Of a stretch of DNA of 64,000 bases, positions 48,251-58,247 are shown piece after piece. The notes beneath the pieces were generated by a model. The model saw nothing but the letters and a program-made list of their open reading frames with translations. It did no database searches and was not told the origin of the DNA. This DNA comes from Reticulascus tulasneorum. Its lineage: Eukaryota > Ascomycota > Sordariomycetes > Glomerellales > Reticulascaceae. Both the position numbers and the translations under genes were made by a program. Location: NCBI GenBank assembly GCA_001557505.1, contig LSAX01000010.1:1984001-2048000 (forward strand). Reading direction: 5' to 3'. Each line of letters begins with the position of its first letter. Within the stretch, counting starts at the first letter, position 1.

Positions 48251-49077
48251 GTACTCGGTACGTACATCCGCCAGTCCAGTCCATTTTTTTCCTCTCTCCG
48301 CTACCCATCCACGTTCCCCACTCCACTCACACGCCTCCCCCTCCTCCCTCATCGCTCAACATGCCGCGAATCGCATGACTAGGGAGGGGAGTGGTAGAGG
48401 GGGGGTTAGAGTATAGACTGATCTGCCTGTCCCCAGCCCAGCCCCAACATCAGGGATCAAGGTACCTACATGCCTCCCTCCTCGTGGGACTGACTGACTG
48501 ACTTGCTGCACGTCGATGGGTTTAGATGTTCATTTCGCCATTCCAAGCCTATCTCTCTACCTGCTTGCCTGCCTGCCTGCCGGCTGCCCAGCCAGAACCT
48601 GTCCGCCTCCCTCCTCGTGCTGATCCAACTCGCAGGGCCACGCATGGAACCGTCCACTGGTAGTGCCAGAGGATGGGTGTGCGAGGGGAAACAGAAACAC
48701 TCACTAGCAGCAAGAAGAATCTTCCGAGATGCGCAGGGTTGCAGAGAAGTACCCTGGCTCTGCGTGGAGAAGGGAACAAAAAATAGGTCACAAGTTGGCC
48801 TATGCCGTAGACTGATGGCGGCGACATTCGCCTAGCCAGCCAGCCAGCCGAGAAGGGCCAGCAAGCCATGGATGGACGTGCATGGCCCGCATGCTTCGTC
48901 CCCATTCATCCTGCTGTCCGGCGCCGCCTCCTCCTCCCGCTTGCAGCTTGCAGCTGGTGCCTCCTCCTCGTCCTCCTCCACCATCGGCCTTCCCAGTAGT
49001 ACCGTACCCTGGGTCGAAGCGATGGTCGGTTCTGTCTGCTGGTCTACTTGCTGGACGACCGACTTTGTGTGTGATCG

Positions 49078-49398
49078 ATGATTATTATAACACCCCCCCA
49101 CCCCTCGCACTCAGCTTTCTTACGATTTTCTTACCCTCCCTCCCTCTTCCTTCAACGAGTACTTCGTCCACCGTTCTCTTCTTCTTATTTGCGGCAGCAG
49201 GCGTGTAAGCTAATCCCTTGTCTTGGGACCGCCCGGCTCCGTCACCGTATTTTTTATTATTATTCGTTTTCCCCATCACGAGTCCATTCTCGCAAGCGCT
49301 CCCCACCGCCTTTCCCATATTCTTTGCCGCCAAACTCTCTCCCAATATCTGACCCCATTTTCTCTTTGTACTTCACCAGTATACTACCTCCAGCTTGA
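49078..49398 (+). other. Candidate upstream open reading frame
   Basis: An ATG-started frame of 106 codons ends 7 nt before the ATG of the 49406 gene. Its product is Pro/Ser/Phe-rich with no known domain, so it is better viewed as a possible translational regulator than a protein gene. It matters only if transcription starts upstream of 49078. CT-rich sequence at 49130-49160 could equally be the transcription start. Confidence 0.3.
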
Positions 49399-49405
49399 CA
49401 TAATC

Positions 49406-50431
49406 ATGCCTCCACAACTGCTACCAGCCTCCGCGGCTGCCTTTGCCCCAAGAGCCTCATCCGTCAACGTTGTCCTGGGATCAAAGGTTGAGCCGTGGTT
49501 GACCCAGACCCTCAAGCGCATAAACCGGGTCAAGCGCCCTCTCAACAGTGTCCCGCAACATCAGAGATGTCTGACCGAGACTCTCTCGTCGACAAACGCC
49601 ATATGGACCCTGACATCGCTGATGCTGCCAAAGGCCCCGGAATCCGAGTTGCGGAAGGACTCCAACCCGCTCATAGAGGCCCTGTTCAACTACCAGCTCA
49701 TCCATGTCGAGGCATATATCGTCCACGTCGACATGGTTTTGCGCAACGAGGTCGCCTACAAGCTCACCGCCGATTCCATCGAGGCACTCGTCGACTACCA
49801 CAAGGACATCCACTGCGTCAACAGCAAGGCCAACACGTATGAATGGTCGGAGAAGGAGCAGCAATGCAAGAAACTACACGAGGACTTCATCCAGGCGATC
49901 AACAAGTTCGTCTTCCGAACCCACGTCTCCGCTTTGGAGGGACTCGAGGAGGATGGAGCTGGAGAGCTGCTCTGTGGCAAGAGTGAAGAAGTCAAGAACA
50001 ACATCTTCAACCTCATGAAGCCGCTGCTACCACCACCACCCAGGGTCGTCGACGTCATTAGACAGCCTCCTCTGCTGCCCAGCTCCCCGGCAAACGCGAG
50101 CATGTGGGGACACCCCACGCCTCCAACCAGCCTTCCTCAGGTTGATGCGTGGAGAGTTCTCCCCTCGAGCCCAAGCGTAACGACTTCCTCGCAAGATTCC
50201 TCAACTTCCATCTGGGCAAACATGGGGATGAACGAGGTCCAACTACCGTCACCAACGCCGTCATTCAGCCAGCCGTTCTCCTCGGCCGGCATGTTTTACA
50301 GCGCACCACAAGTCACAGCGCCAATCCCCGCGTTGCCACTACCTAGCATGTTCGCGCCGCAATGCGGTATCAGCGTCGGCTATGGTGGCTTCGGCTGGGA
50401 TCGCTATCAGGAGTACGCGACGACAATGTGA
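49406..50431 (+). CDS. Unrecognised protein, 341 residues, in a gene desert
   Basis: Single exon with ATG at 49406; the frame is open 61 codons further upstream but contains no other ATG. Residues 1-205 are well mixed and probably helical (KVEPWLTQTLKRINRVKRPL, NPLIEALFNYQLIHVEAYIV, KEQQCKKLHEDFIQAINKFV), which argues for a real folded domain. Residues 210-341 are Pro/Ser-rich and low complexity, ending Gly/Tyr-rich (GISVGYGGFGWDRYQEYATT). No signal peptide, membrane helix, zinc finger or known DNA-binding motif is seen. The gene stands alone, with 7.4 kb of apparently non-coding DNA upstream and 5.2 kb downstream. That layout is often seen around regulatory or developmental genes in filamentous fungi. 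I do not assign a function. Confidence 0.75.
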   Translation: MPPQLLPASAAAFAPRASSVNVVLGSKVEPWLTQTLKRINRVKRPLNSVPQHQRCLTETLSSTNAIWTLTSLMLPKAPESELRKDSNPLIEALFNYQLIHVEAYIVHVDMVLRNEVAYKLTADSIEALVDYHKDIHCVNSKANTYEWSEKEQQCKKLHEDFIQAINKFVFRTHVSALEGLEEDGAGELLCGKSEEVKNNIFNLMKPLLPPPPRVVDVIRQPPLLPSSPANASMWGHPTPPTSLPQVDAWRVLPSSPSVTTSSQDSSTSIWANMGMNEVQLPSPTPSFSQPFSSAGMFYSAPQVTAPIPALPLPSMFAPQCGISVGYGGFGWDRYQEYATTM

Positions 50432-52735
50432 CAATCACCGCGCGTCACTGCGGACAGCTACCCTGTGGTCACGAGACTGTAATGTTGCCCCAGCGTCCTT
50501 CCACGTTTCCCGGAGAAAAGTTGAAGTCTTCCACGATTTGCAAGCGGCATAGAATATCATCAAAACAATCAAAGGCATCTTGGCGTTTTGCATCAACAAG
50601 GAGCGAACGGTGTTTCGAGAACTCGCAAATCAACCCCCAAAGATAATCCTTTTTGTCGACCTTTTTCCTTTGTCAAGCCAGCGAAGCGTCTGATTTTCGT
50701 TTTATCTGGTCTTTTTTTTTTTTGTTCCGGGAAACAACAGCTCTCATATCAACACAACCGCTAGCTCGGGCACAAGCTATATCTCTTTCGAAACTCGCGA
50801 AACACATATCATGGCTGGGTCCCCGGGGCGGGCATTTGAGTGCATTTACAGCTGGGCAGGGCTTTGAAATACAGGCGGCTTGTTTCTTTGGTTCACTTTT
50901 CCTTTGGTTTTCTCGTCTTAAATAAGAGGAACACGCAGCAATGCACCCCCAAGCTCGGCTCAAGACCGAGACAGAAGAAACCCACTCGGACTCTCGATTC
51001 CCCTGTTTTCTGGAAGTTTTTGTCTTTTGGTTTTCATTTGTTTTTCAGCATGGCGAAAAGAGGCTTTCTTAGAGATACCCCCATCCGCATTACAACTGGA
51101 TCGAAGGATACCAACTGCAGCGCATTCGCTTCAATCTCTTTCCTTGGCTCTGTTTGTTCTGTCTTACGGATGATTTAGACGGCTTTTTCACGACCAACTA
51201 CGAATAATCACGAGCTTGTGCCAATCTTTTTTTGGCATGATAGACGACCATACGAAAAGAAAAGGCGAACCTGTTTTGGGCTTGATGCCGAACACACTTG
51301 ACCCTTCTTCCAAACGGCCCTATCAAAAGAGACTATTCGATTCGGTTTTGACGACGAAAACTGCACCTGGACTGGATTCCAATAATGGCATTTTCGGGAA
51401 AAGTCGGCTTGTCACAATCATCTCGTAGCCGAGACTTGGCATATCTGGAATACTGCTGTCGGAGCGGACACTGGTTGTCGACAGGATCATTGCTACTGCC
51501 CCCCTTGGACCTCAGTCCATTGGCTGGCTGATGCAGGAAAGATGATGGAAGGGATGGGGAGTCATCGAACAAGAAGCTGGGCATCAGAGGAAAAGAATGT
51601 CTGCTGGACAGGAGATGATGCAAAGCCCTTTTCACCAAGTCTTGGACATCTGCCTCGTCACCACATCCGGCCGACCCGCGTGGTCATGCGCGCTCGTCAC
51701 AGGCCGTACTGATTACCTCATTTGGAGACGAGTTCTACGTGGTACGATTTCCTGCTAGACAGGATCGACTGCATACGACCGTGCTACCAGATGGGGGTCA
51801 TTGTATGTGCGCTGGGAAGAGAGGCGCAGAGCCGCGACGGCGCCGAGCCGAGATGTGGTAAGAGGAACAGAACAAGGCGACATGTAGTCCGTCTGCTACA
51901 TGCTTCCCGTCCCAGAATCGCTGCATGGCATAGACTGCTTTTTGCACTCTGGGGCGGGAGGGAAGCCGCAAGGGAGTACAAGGGGCGTCTGCTGCGCAGG
52001 CAAACCGAAGTCCCGCGAAACTTATTTCTGCGGTATCATGGCGCTGGTATTCAGAGGAGTGCAGAGAGCCCTGGTGGCAAGCTCACACAAGGACAAGCCC
52101 ACTGCTACAAAGTGTATCCTGCTCATTGTCTTGTCGTTACATTATTAGTTAATCTGAACAAGATTTGTTCATATGAAACCTTTGGCCTCCCATTTGCCCG
52201 TGTGATTGGTGATCCATGACTATAATCCGTACGCGCATCTGGCCAAAATGCCTTACTTGGGCTGATACGGCGGCAATGAAGACGCAGGATTTCTTACTGC
52301 AGCATAACCCCCGTCTTACCATCTGTCCTCAATCATACGGAGCAATCTGTGGACTTAATTACGGAACCATTTCTCTAAGCACAGGCAGCACATGTCAGAT
52401 GGAGGTATCGGCTTTGTAAGACACCGACTTGCATCCCGAACGCATAAATTGCGACCAGGGAGGATTTGCCGGATAACGCGGTCGGCGTATTAAACATGAT
52501 CTCGCGGCAAATGTTTGTTGAGGGACGACCAGGGAGTTGGGGCGTCTTGCCAGCCGTGCGCTGGGCCTTCTAGAAGGACAAGGGAAATTGAAGATCTCTG
52601 GGGAGCGGGAAGGGCTATTCCAGGCTGAAGGACCATCCCCTTGTCGAGAGTCTGAGAGTGCGGCCAGGGGGCGAAGGTTGGAATCTCGGAATGTAGCCAG
52701 TCGGACGGATCCTGTGTCTTCTGGGGGGCGTGCTT

Positions 52736-52757
52736 GGGGGGGGGGGGGGTGTGTGTG
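52736..52757. repeat. G14 homopolymer with adjoining (GT)n
   Basis: Fourteen consecutive G residues (52736-52749) run into four GT units. Long G runs can form quadruplexes and are hard to assemble. Confidence 0.85.
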
Positions 52758-53238
52758 CACTGACTGTATCGATGATGATGATGTGCCCCAAGGTAAGGAA
52801 CCAACAGGCTTCAGTAAGGGTGAGATGCGTACCTATCTCGGAGATGACAGAGAGACTTGCAGTAAATTGAAAAACTATACCTCTTTTTGTGGTTCATCAT
52901 TCCATACGCATGCTGCCCCTTTCCTCCCCCACTCGATTCCAGGTAAATCGCAATCCTCCGCATGAAAAAAGTAGCTGATCAAATGAAGATCACCAAAGTT
53001 AGGTTTTACTTGCCCGCTCCAATCAACCATAGCGGATGGGTTTGGCGGCAACAAAGCCAGTTCGAGGATGCTTTAGCTAGCGTTGCTTTTGTTCCTCTCT
53101 GTCCAAGTGTGGAGGGGTCTTTCGAAACAGCAGGGGTGGAAGAAGAGGAGGGGTAAGGAGGATGGGCGAAGGGGGGGTGTGTGTGGCTTGCGGCATTGAT
53201 CAGTACGTGCAGTGAGGAGGCAAAGGCGAGGTAAGTTT

Positions 53239-53260
53239 GGTAAGGTAAGGTAAGGTAAGT
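53239..53260. repeat. (GGTAA)n pentanucleotide repeat
   Basis: Four tandem copies of the pentamer are visible, flanked by an imperfect copy on each side. Confidence 0.8.
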
Positions 53261-55656
53261 TATGTAGCATACAATAGGCAGGGATGCGGCCCTGCTGAGG
53301 CTGAGTCGCTCACCTCAGAGACGGAGGGGGGAGGGATCTTTTGGGAAAACGAAGCGTACGGGTGGTGCAATTGGCTGGGATACGAAACGCCAAACGGGCA
53401 TCTCGCTCTGTATCTGCGTACGCTGTACGAAGCATGGATGGAATGGGCACAGGCTAATGGCGGATGCGACCGAGAAAGTCAGCACCTTGAAGTGGGTAGA
53501 GAGTCCGGGGTTGACCTTGGTTGAGGAGTGGCATACGTCAGATAGACAGCGTGATTGGACGAGTTGTTTGAAACAAAAGGCGGCGTTCTATTTCATCATC
53601 GTGGGCTTTTACCATCTCGCTGGGACTCTCTCTGCCCACGCTTTCACATGCCACATGCCGTAAAACTCCTTTTTTTCTATATGATGGGGACTTTGGGGTA
53701 CCTAGAGTTTCCCCAAACCTAGATGCGGTTTAGGGGACCTGGCCAGGCATTCATTCAGCCCTGGTTGGTTGCCCTCATCTCCGCCGGCATGCGTATTGGA
53801 TGGGCTGAGGCACGCCCCATCTGCGTTCAGACGACGAGTCTTGACGTGTGTACGTATGTGCGAATGTAAGTGTATGCCTGCCTTGCATCGTCCCCAACAA
53901 CAGGCGATGCTAGGCAGCCGACTGGGCTCCCTTTTCCGTGCATGCGGATACAGAGTTACGGAACTACGGGTGAGGCTGGCAAATGCAACTGTCAGTCGTC
54001 TGGTTATTCTGAGCGCTGTATCGATAAAAGCCCCCCTGCCCGGAGCCTGCCTGATGTATGCTGCCAACGACATACCGGCTACCACGGGGCTCCTCGTTCA
54101 ACAAGCCAGTCCTGCCATTGGGCGGCCGAGCCTTACGGCGTACGCGGGATGCTTTTACGGTTTTACGAACGGAGATTCCCAGAGATGTCTCACCGGGGCG
54201 GATTTGCTAGATGTCGTTGGTGTCTAGGCATCTGTTGGGGCTTGCGTGAATGAAGTCATTTCACCCCAGGGTGCGGCCAGTGCCTTCGCCCTGCCGGTTC
54301 TCCACGCCATCCCCATGCCCTTCTAGAACTTCCAGCGGTACACACCTCCCAGCAGCGGTTCCGGTTCCACGAGACCAGCATGCGGCGCGCAGGGCATGCG
54401 AAGTTGGAACGCCTGGCGTTGCGCGCCCCCCCATCGTTCCTCTTCGAATCGGGCCTGCCCTCCCTACCAGCATGCGCGCATCACGACTGTTGGCTGCATG
54501 GGCGTGTCGACCGAGAAGTGGAAAGTATAGAGTACTTTCGCTGTCAGACCAGGATGGGAGATGCTGTGCGCCGCTGGATCCATGTTGCGAACTGCGGGAC
54601 ATGGAAGTACTGAGACTTGTGCAAGTGGCAGACGCTCTGTCTTGGCCGTCAGAAGCCTAGTGGGCTTGGTGGCTTTCTACTCTGGGTAGTGAAGTCCGGC
54701 ATAAGACACCGGTGAAGCCCGCGGGATGCAAGGGGCCGAGTAAATCGCCCGCTTGTCTCGGTAGTTATCTCCTGCCAGATACAAATACCTGGTCTCACAC
54801 ATCACTCCATCTACATGGACCGCCGCATCTTCAACTGTCACCCCCGCCGCATCAAGACTTACAACGCAATCACTTCCAGAACCCACTAGCTCCTGCCTCC
54901 CGGGGACAAGAGTTGACGGATCCCGCTCTAAGGCGTCGCCCCGACTTGCTTCTGTCTCCTATGCATCTGTCATCTCGTCCCCACCTTGTATTCCGTGATG
55001 TCGTGTAAGGTGGCCTGCATGCTCCGTTTCCGGTCTTGGACGGGTGCTCGCAGACGCTTGGGCAGCAAGACCGTCATCAGGTAGGGCGGACACTGAACGG
55101 GGGTGTTGACTTGCAGGGAGAGTGTTTGTTCATCTTTGGCGTGACGGGTTGGCCTAAAGCTATGGGATATGCTCTGTAATATCGCTGAGGACTCCATTCA
55201 GCAGGCGCGTTGCGTCGCTGTCGGTGGATCGCCCGTCTGGGTGTATACATACTGCCAGTCTTGGTAATTCTTCGCTAGCTCTCGCCATATTTATATAGTC
55301 TTATGTGAAAAGAAGTGTAGTTCTCAGCCTCCACGTATGCCTTACGAAATCGGTCAGGGCATAAACTATCACAGTACCGATATCTATGGTTAACGTGTTA
55401 CCTCCAATCATAAGACATGGCATTAAAAAATTGGCGTGAGAGATGTTACTCAAGTCTCAAGAGCTTCATACTGCTATCCGACATCATGCTGCTGTACATA
55501 CAAAGCAACACAAGAACATACAGTGCTGGCCAGGCCAATATTCCTCTTGACCAAGCAGTTTCGTTATAGATCAACGCACTTGCGGCTATCTTGACAGCGA
55601 GAAGCCACGTCCTTTCAGAGGGTATCATACACCAAACAGACGCTTCACGACAACCC

Positions 55657-58247
55657 TCACTTCCCACTCTTCAGCTCCTTTGCCACACCTGCGGCAATCC
55701 AATCCGCGATGGCCATATTCGTTAGCATAGGATTCACCCCGCTGGCACTGGGGAACACGCTCGCATCAGCCACGAACAGGTTCTCCGAACCCCAAACCCG
55801 GCCGTCCGGGTCCACCACGCCCTCAGCCTCAGTCGCAGCCATCCGGCATGTACCCATCTGGTGCGCGGAGTTGAAGATGGCCACGGGCGGCTTGTTGCCC
55901 ACTTGTCTGACGCGCGCAAGCCACGCAGTGAACCTCGGGTCATCGACACCGAGGTCTGTGTCTTCCGGCTCCTCCTTCTCGTCTAGGGACCCGGAAGAAG
56001 AGGAGAGGGGGACGGGTTCCCGGACAAATGGCTCGAGGCCAGGGAAGTAGGCGTGGATCTCCATGGCGCCGGTGACGTAGCAGAGCTTTGCGAGAGCGAT
56101 GACTCCCTCCAGGGTGTGTGCACGATCAAAGTCTGACATCGTGTAGGCGACACGGGGCCGGCCGCTGATGGGATCGGGATAGACGCGGCCAGTATCGCGG
56201 TCTCTGGTTAGGGATATGAAACCTCCGAGATGGCTGTAGCGCAAAGCTGAGAGCTTGAAATCCAGGCCTCCGCGCCAGGGGAGGGTCGCTAGTATGGCGT
56301 AGGGCTGCGTTTTGCGCGCAATTAGTTCAAGCTCAACTGGAAGATACCACCTGACAGTAAAGCACGAATACATACCAACATGCATGTTGTTTCCAGTTTG
56401 ACCCCATGGCCGGCACTATCGAGATTCTCGAAGCTTGAGCAGTAGCTCGTGATGATCCCGCCTTGGTAGTTTGTCAGTAATGTAAAGAGGCACATCGAGG
56501 CTAGCTGCGGTGAGCCTACCTTCCCATGGCTTTATATCGTCTTTCCAGTAGCCCGCAACGAAATTGGAAGGATGGACGTGGAGATTCTTCCCGATGTGTG
56601 GGTTCTGCGGAAACCATCAGCATGGTAAACTTCGAGTTATGAACTCAGGCATCTCGCAGGTCCTTACAGTCAACCCGCTCTTCATGAGCACCAAGGGGCT
56701 CCGCAAAGAGCCGCAAGAGATGATGACCTTCTTTGCTTTCACGACCACGTCTCTGGTAACCCGTTGGTCGAGAGGTCCGCTTAGACTTCCCGCGGCATCA
56801 CGTGAGATCCATCGTCCGATGACACCATTCGCATGCTTAGAGCCTCCGGCTTCGTCAACGAAGGTAACCTTTTCTACTTCAAACCCTTCGATAAATCGAG
56901 CTCCAGCCTTCGCGGCTGCCGGCAGCCAGCTTACCGCAGGGCCTTGTTTCCCAGCCGAGCCGCAACCCAGGTGGCATCGTCCACAATAGTGTTCCTTGCC
57001 TCCGGCGTTCTGTGGAGCCACTTCCGCATGCCAACCTAGTTTCTTGGATCCTTCCAACATGACTTTATTCTGGTGGTTGTGGCGGATGTTCTCGGTGCTG
57101 ACACCCATGAAGTCGGATACACGGTCAAGGCTGTCTTGGAACTGGGCAGAAGTGAAGAACGGCAACTTTCCCTCTGCGGCCCACTCCTTGCGAACAAAGT
57201 CCTGTGTCTGCAGACTAACGCTCCAGTTGACAGTTCCGCCCCCTCCCCAACAACTGCCAGCGACGATATTGACACAGGCATCGTCAGTCGTCAGGAAGCC
57301 CGAGTTCTCGAAGAGATACTGACACCCCAAATCCTGAGCCATGGGCAAGTGTGAAGGCGAGAAATAATAGGATTTGTCCACTACGAGAACCTTGTGGCCG
57401 GCTTCGGCCAGCAACTTCGCGCATACAGCGCCGCCACAGCCAGAGCCCACAACGATGACATCAGTCTCGATGACGGCGGGCTCGCTGTCGGATTGGAACT
57501 GGATGAAGTTGAAGTCGAAGTCATCGCCGGACTTGTGGTCTTGGGGAACATCGGTGTAAAATGTTAGTTCACGGAACAAGGGACTCGCTTGAACAAAGGC
57601 TTTCTGAGACAGAGTGAACATGGACTTGGCCAGCACTCGCAGGAAAGTAAGTCGCGAGGCGACCCAGCCTTTGAGAATAGATTCGCGGATGTGAACAGGC
57701 TGCTCGTGAACTGGTGTACAGTAGCCAGTGAGCAAGAAAGCGCCAACGCGGGTCCTGAGAGCCAGTGTTAACATGTTACTCTAGCCGGAGTTGGCCGAGC
57801 CATAATACGACTACAAATTCTAGCACCATGGCATGGTCTGCGGGGGTAGGGGCTGTGGGCAAATTATACATACCCCAGAAGCGATAGTGCACCACCGAGA
57901 TTCTTCTTGTTGGCATCCGCGAGGAGACACAATGTTCTTGTAGCATTCTCAACTACAAGGGGATCACTGAGAGGGCTGTATTCGAGGTATTTTTTGAAAG
58001 ACTCCTCGCTGGGAGGGTTGGCAAGTGTATTGCGCGCGAGCTGCAATGCCTCGGCATATCGTTGGTCGGATATGCGGACTTGGCTCCTCTTGTCTGATAC
58101 GTCTGCCGCCGTTGCGATGGACGGCACGGCAGCTTCCAAGAGAGAAAACATAACGGCCCATTGGGCGTCATTCCAGAAGCTGAGGGATGAGAGCGGAGGA
58201 AGTCGATGCGTCGTCAACGCAGCTTTGGGCTGCTGTGGCAAGGCCAT
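55657..58247 (-). CDS. Long-chain fatty alcohol oxidase (GMC oxidoreductase)
   Basis: Five exons, 58247-57874, 57754-56668, 56604-56520, 56461-56376 and 56304-55657, give 759 residues, normal for the family. The FAD-binding motif DVIVVGSGCGGAVCAKLLAEAG is at about 223-244. CCGG-type family features include SCWGGGGTVNWS and YCGRCHLGCGSAGKQG. LHVHPSNFVAGYW and PWRGGLDFKL follow. The C-terminal GMC block has HQMGTCRM at about 692 and VADASVFPSASGVNPMLTNMAIADWIA to the end. The enzyme oxidises long-chain alcohols from alkanes or wax esters to aldehydes with release of hydrogen peroxide, usually on peroxisomal or ER membranes. The N-terminal 125 residues are the usual gluconate-dehydrogenase-like lead. 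A Ser/acidic insert (SSSSGSLDEKEEPEDTD) sits at about 645-661. Confidence 0.93.

Larger units (their letters stand above)
42053..49405. other. Gene-poor block 1 (7.4 kb) between Sip3 and the unknown gene
   Basis: I see no recognisable gene on either strand. The longest frames (46188-46787 minus, 46929-47456 plus, 44438-44839 minus) look fortuitous: no family motifs, biased composition, no splice partners. The block has a C9 run at 42782-42790, C15 at 45102-45116, and from 46.9 kb onward a dense set of microsatellites. The last kilobase is pyrimidine-rich and probably includes the promoter and leader of the 49406 gene. Non-coding transcripts cannot be excluded. Confidence 0.5.
50432..55656. 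other. Gene-poor block 2 (5.2 kb) between the unknown gene and fatty alcohol oxidase
   Basis: No gene is supported. The first 800 bases are T-rich (T12 near 50710) and could be a long 3' UTR. A G14 run followed by GT repeats is at 52736-52757, and a GGTAA repeat at 53239-53260. Frames at 53769-54227 and 54250-54660 show no family resemblance. Confidence 0.5.

Noticed and set aside
49223..49405. In-frame upstream extension of the 49406 gene
   Set aside because: It contains no ATG and its composition is that of a pyrimidine-rich leader.
53769..54227. 152-codon plus-strand frame in the gene-poor block
   Set aside because: No family motif, a competing overlapping frame of similar length, and irregular composition.
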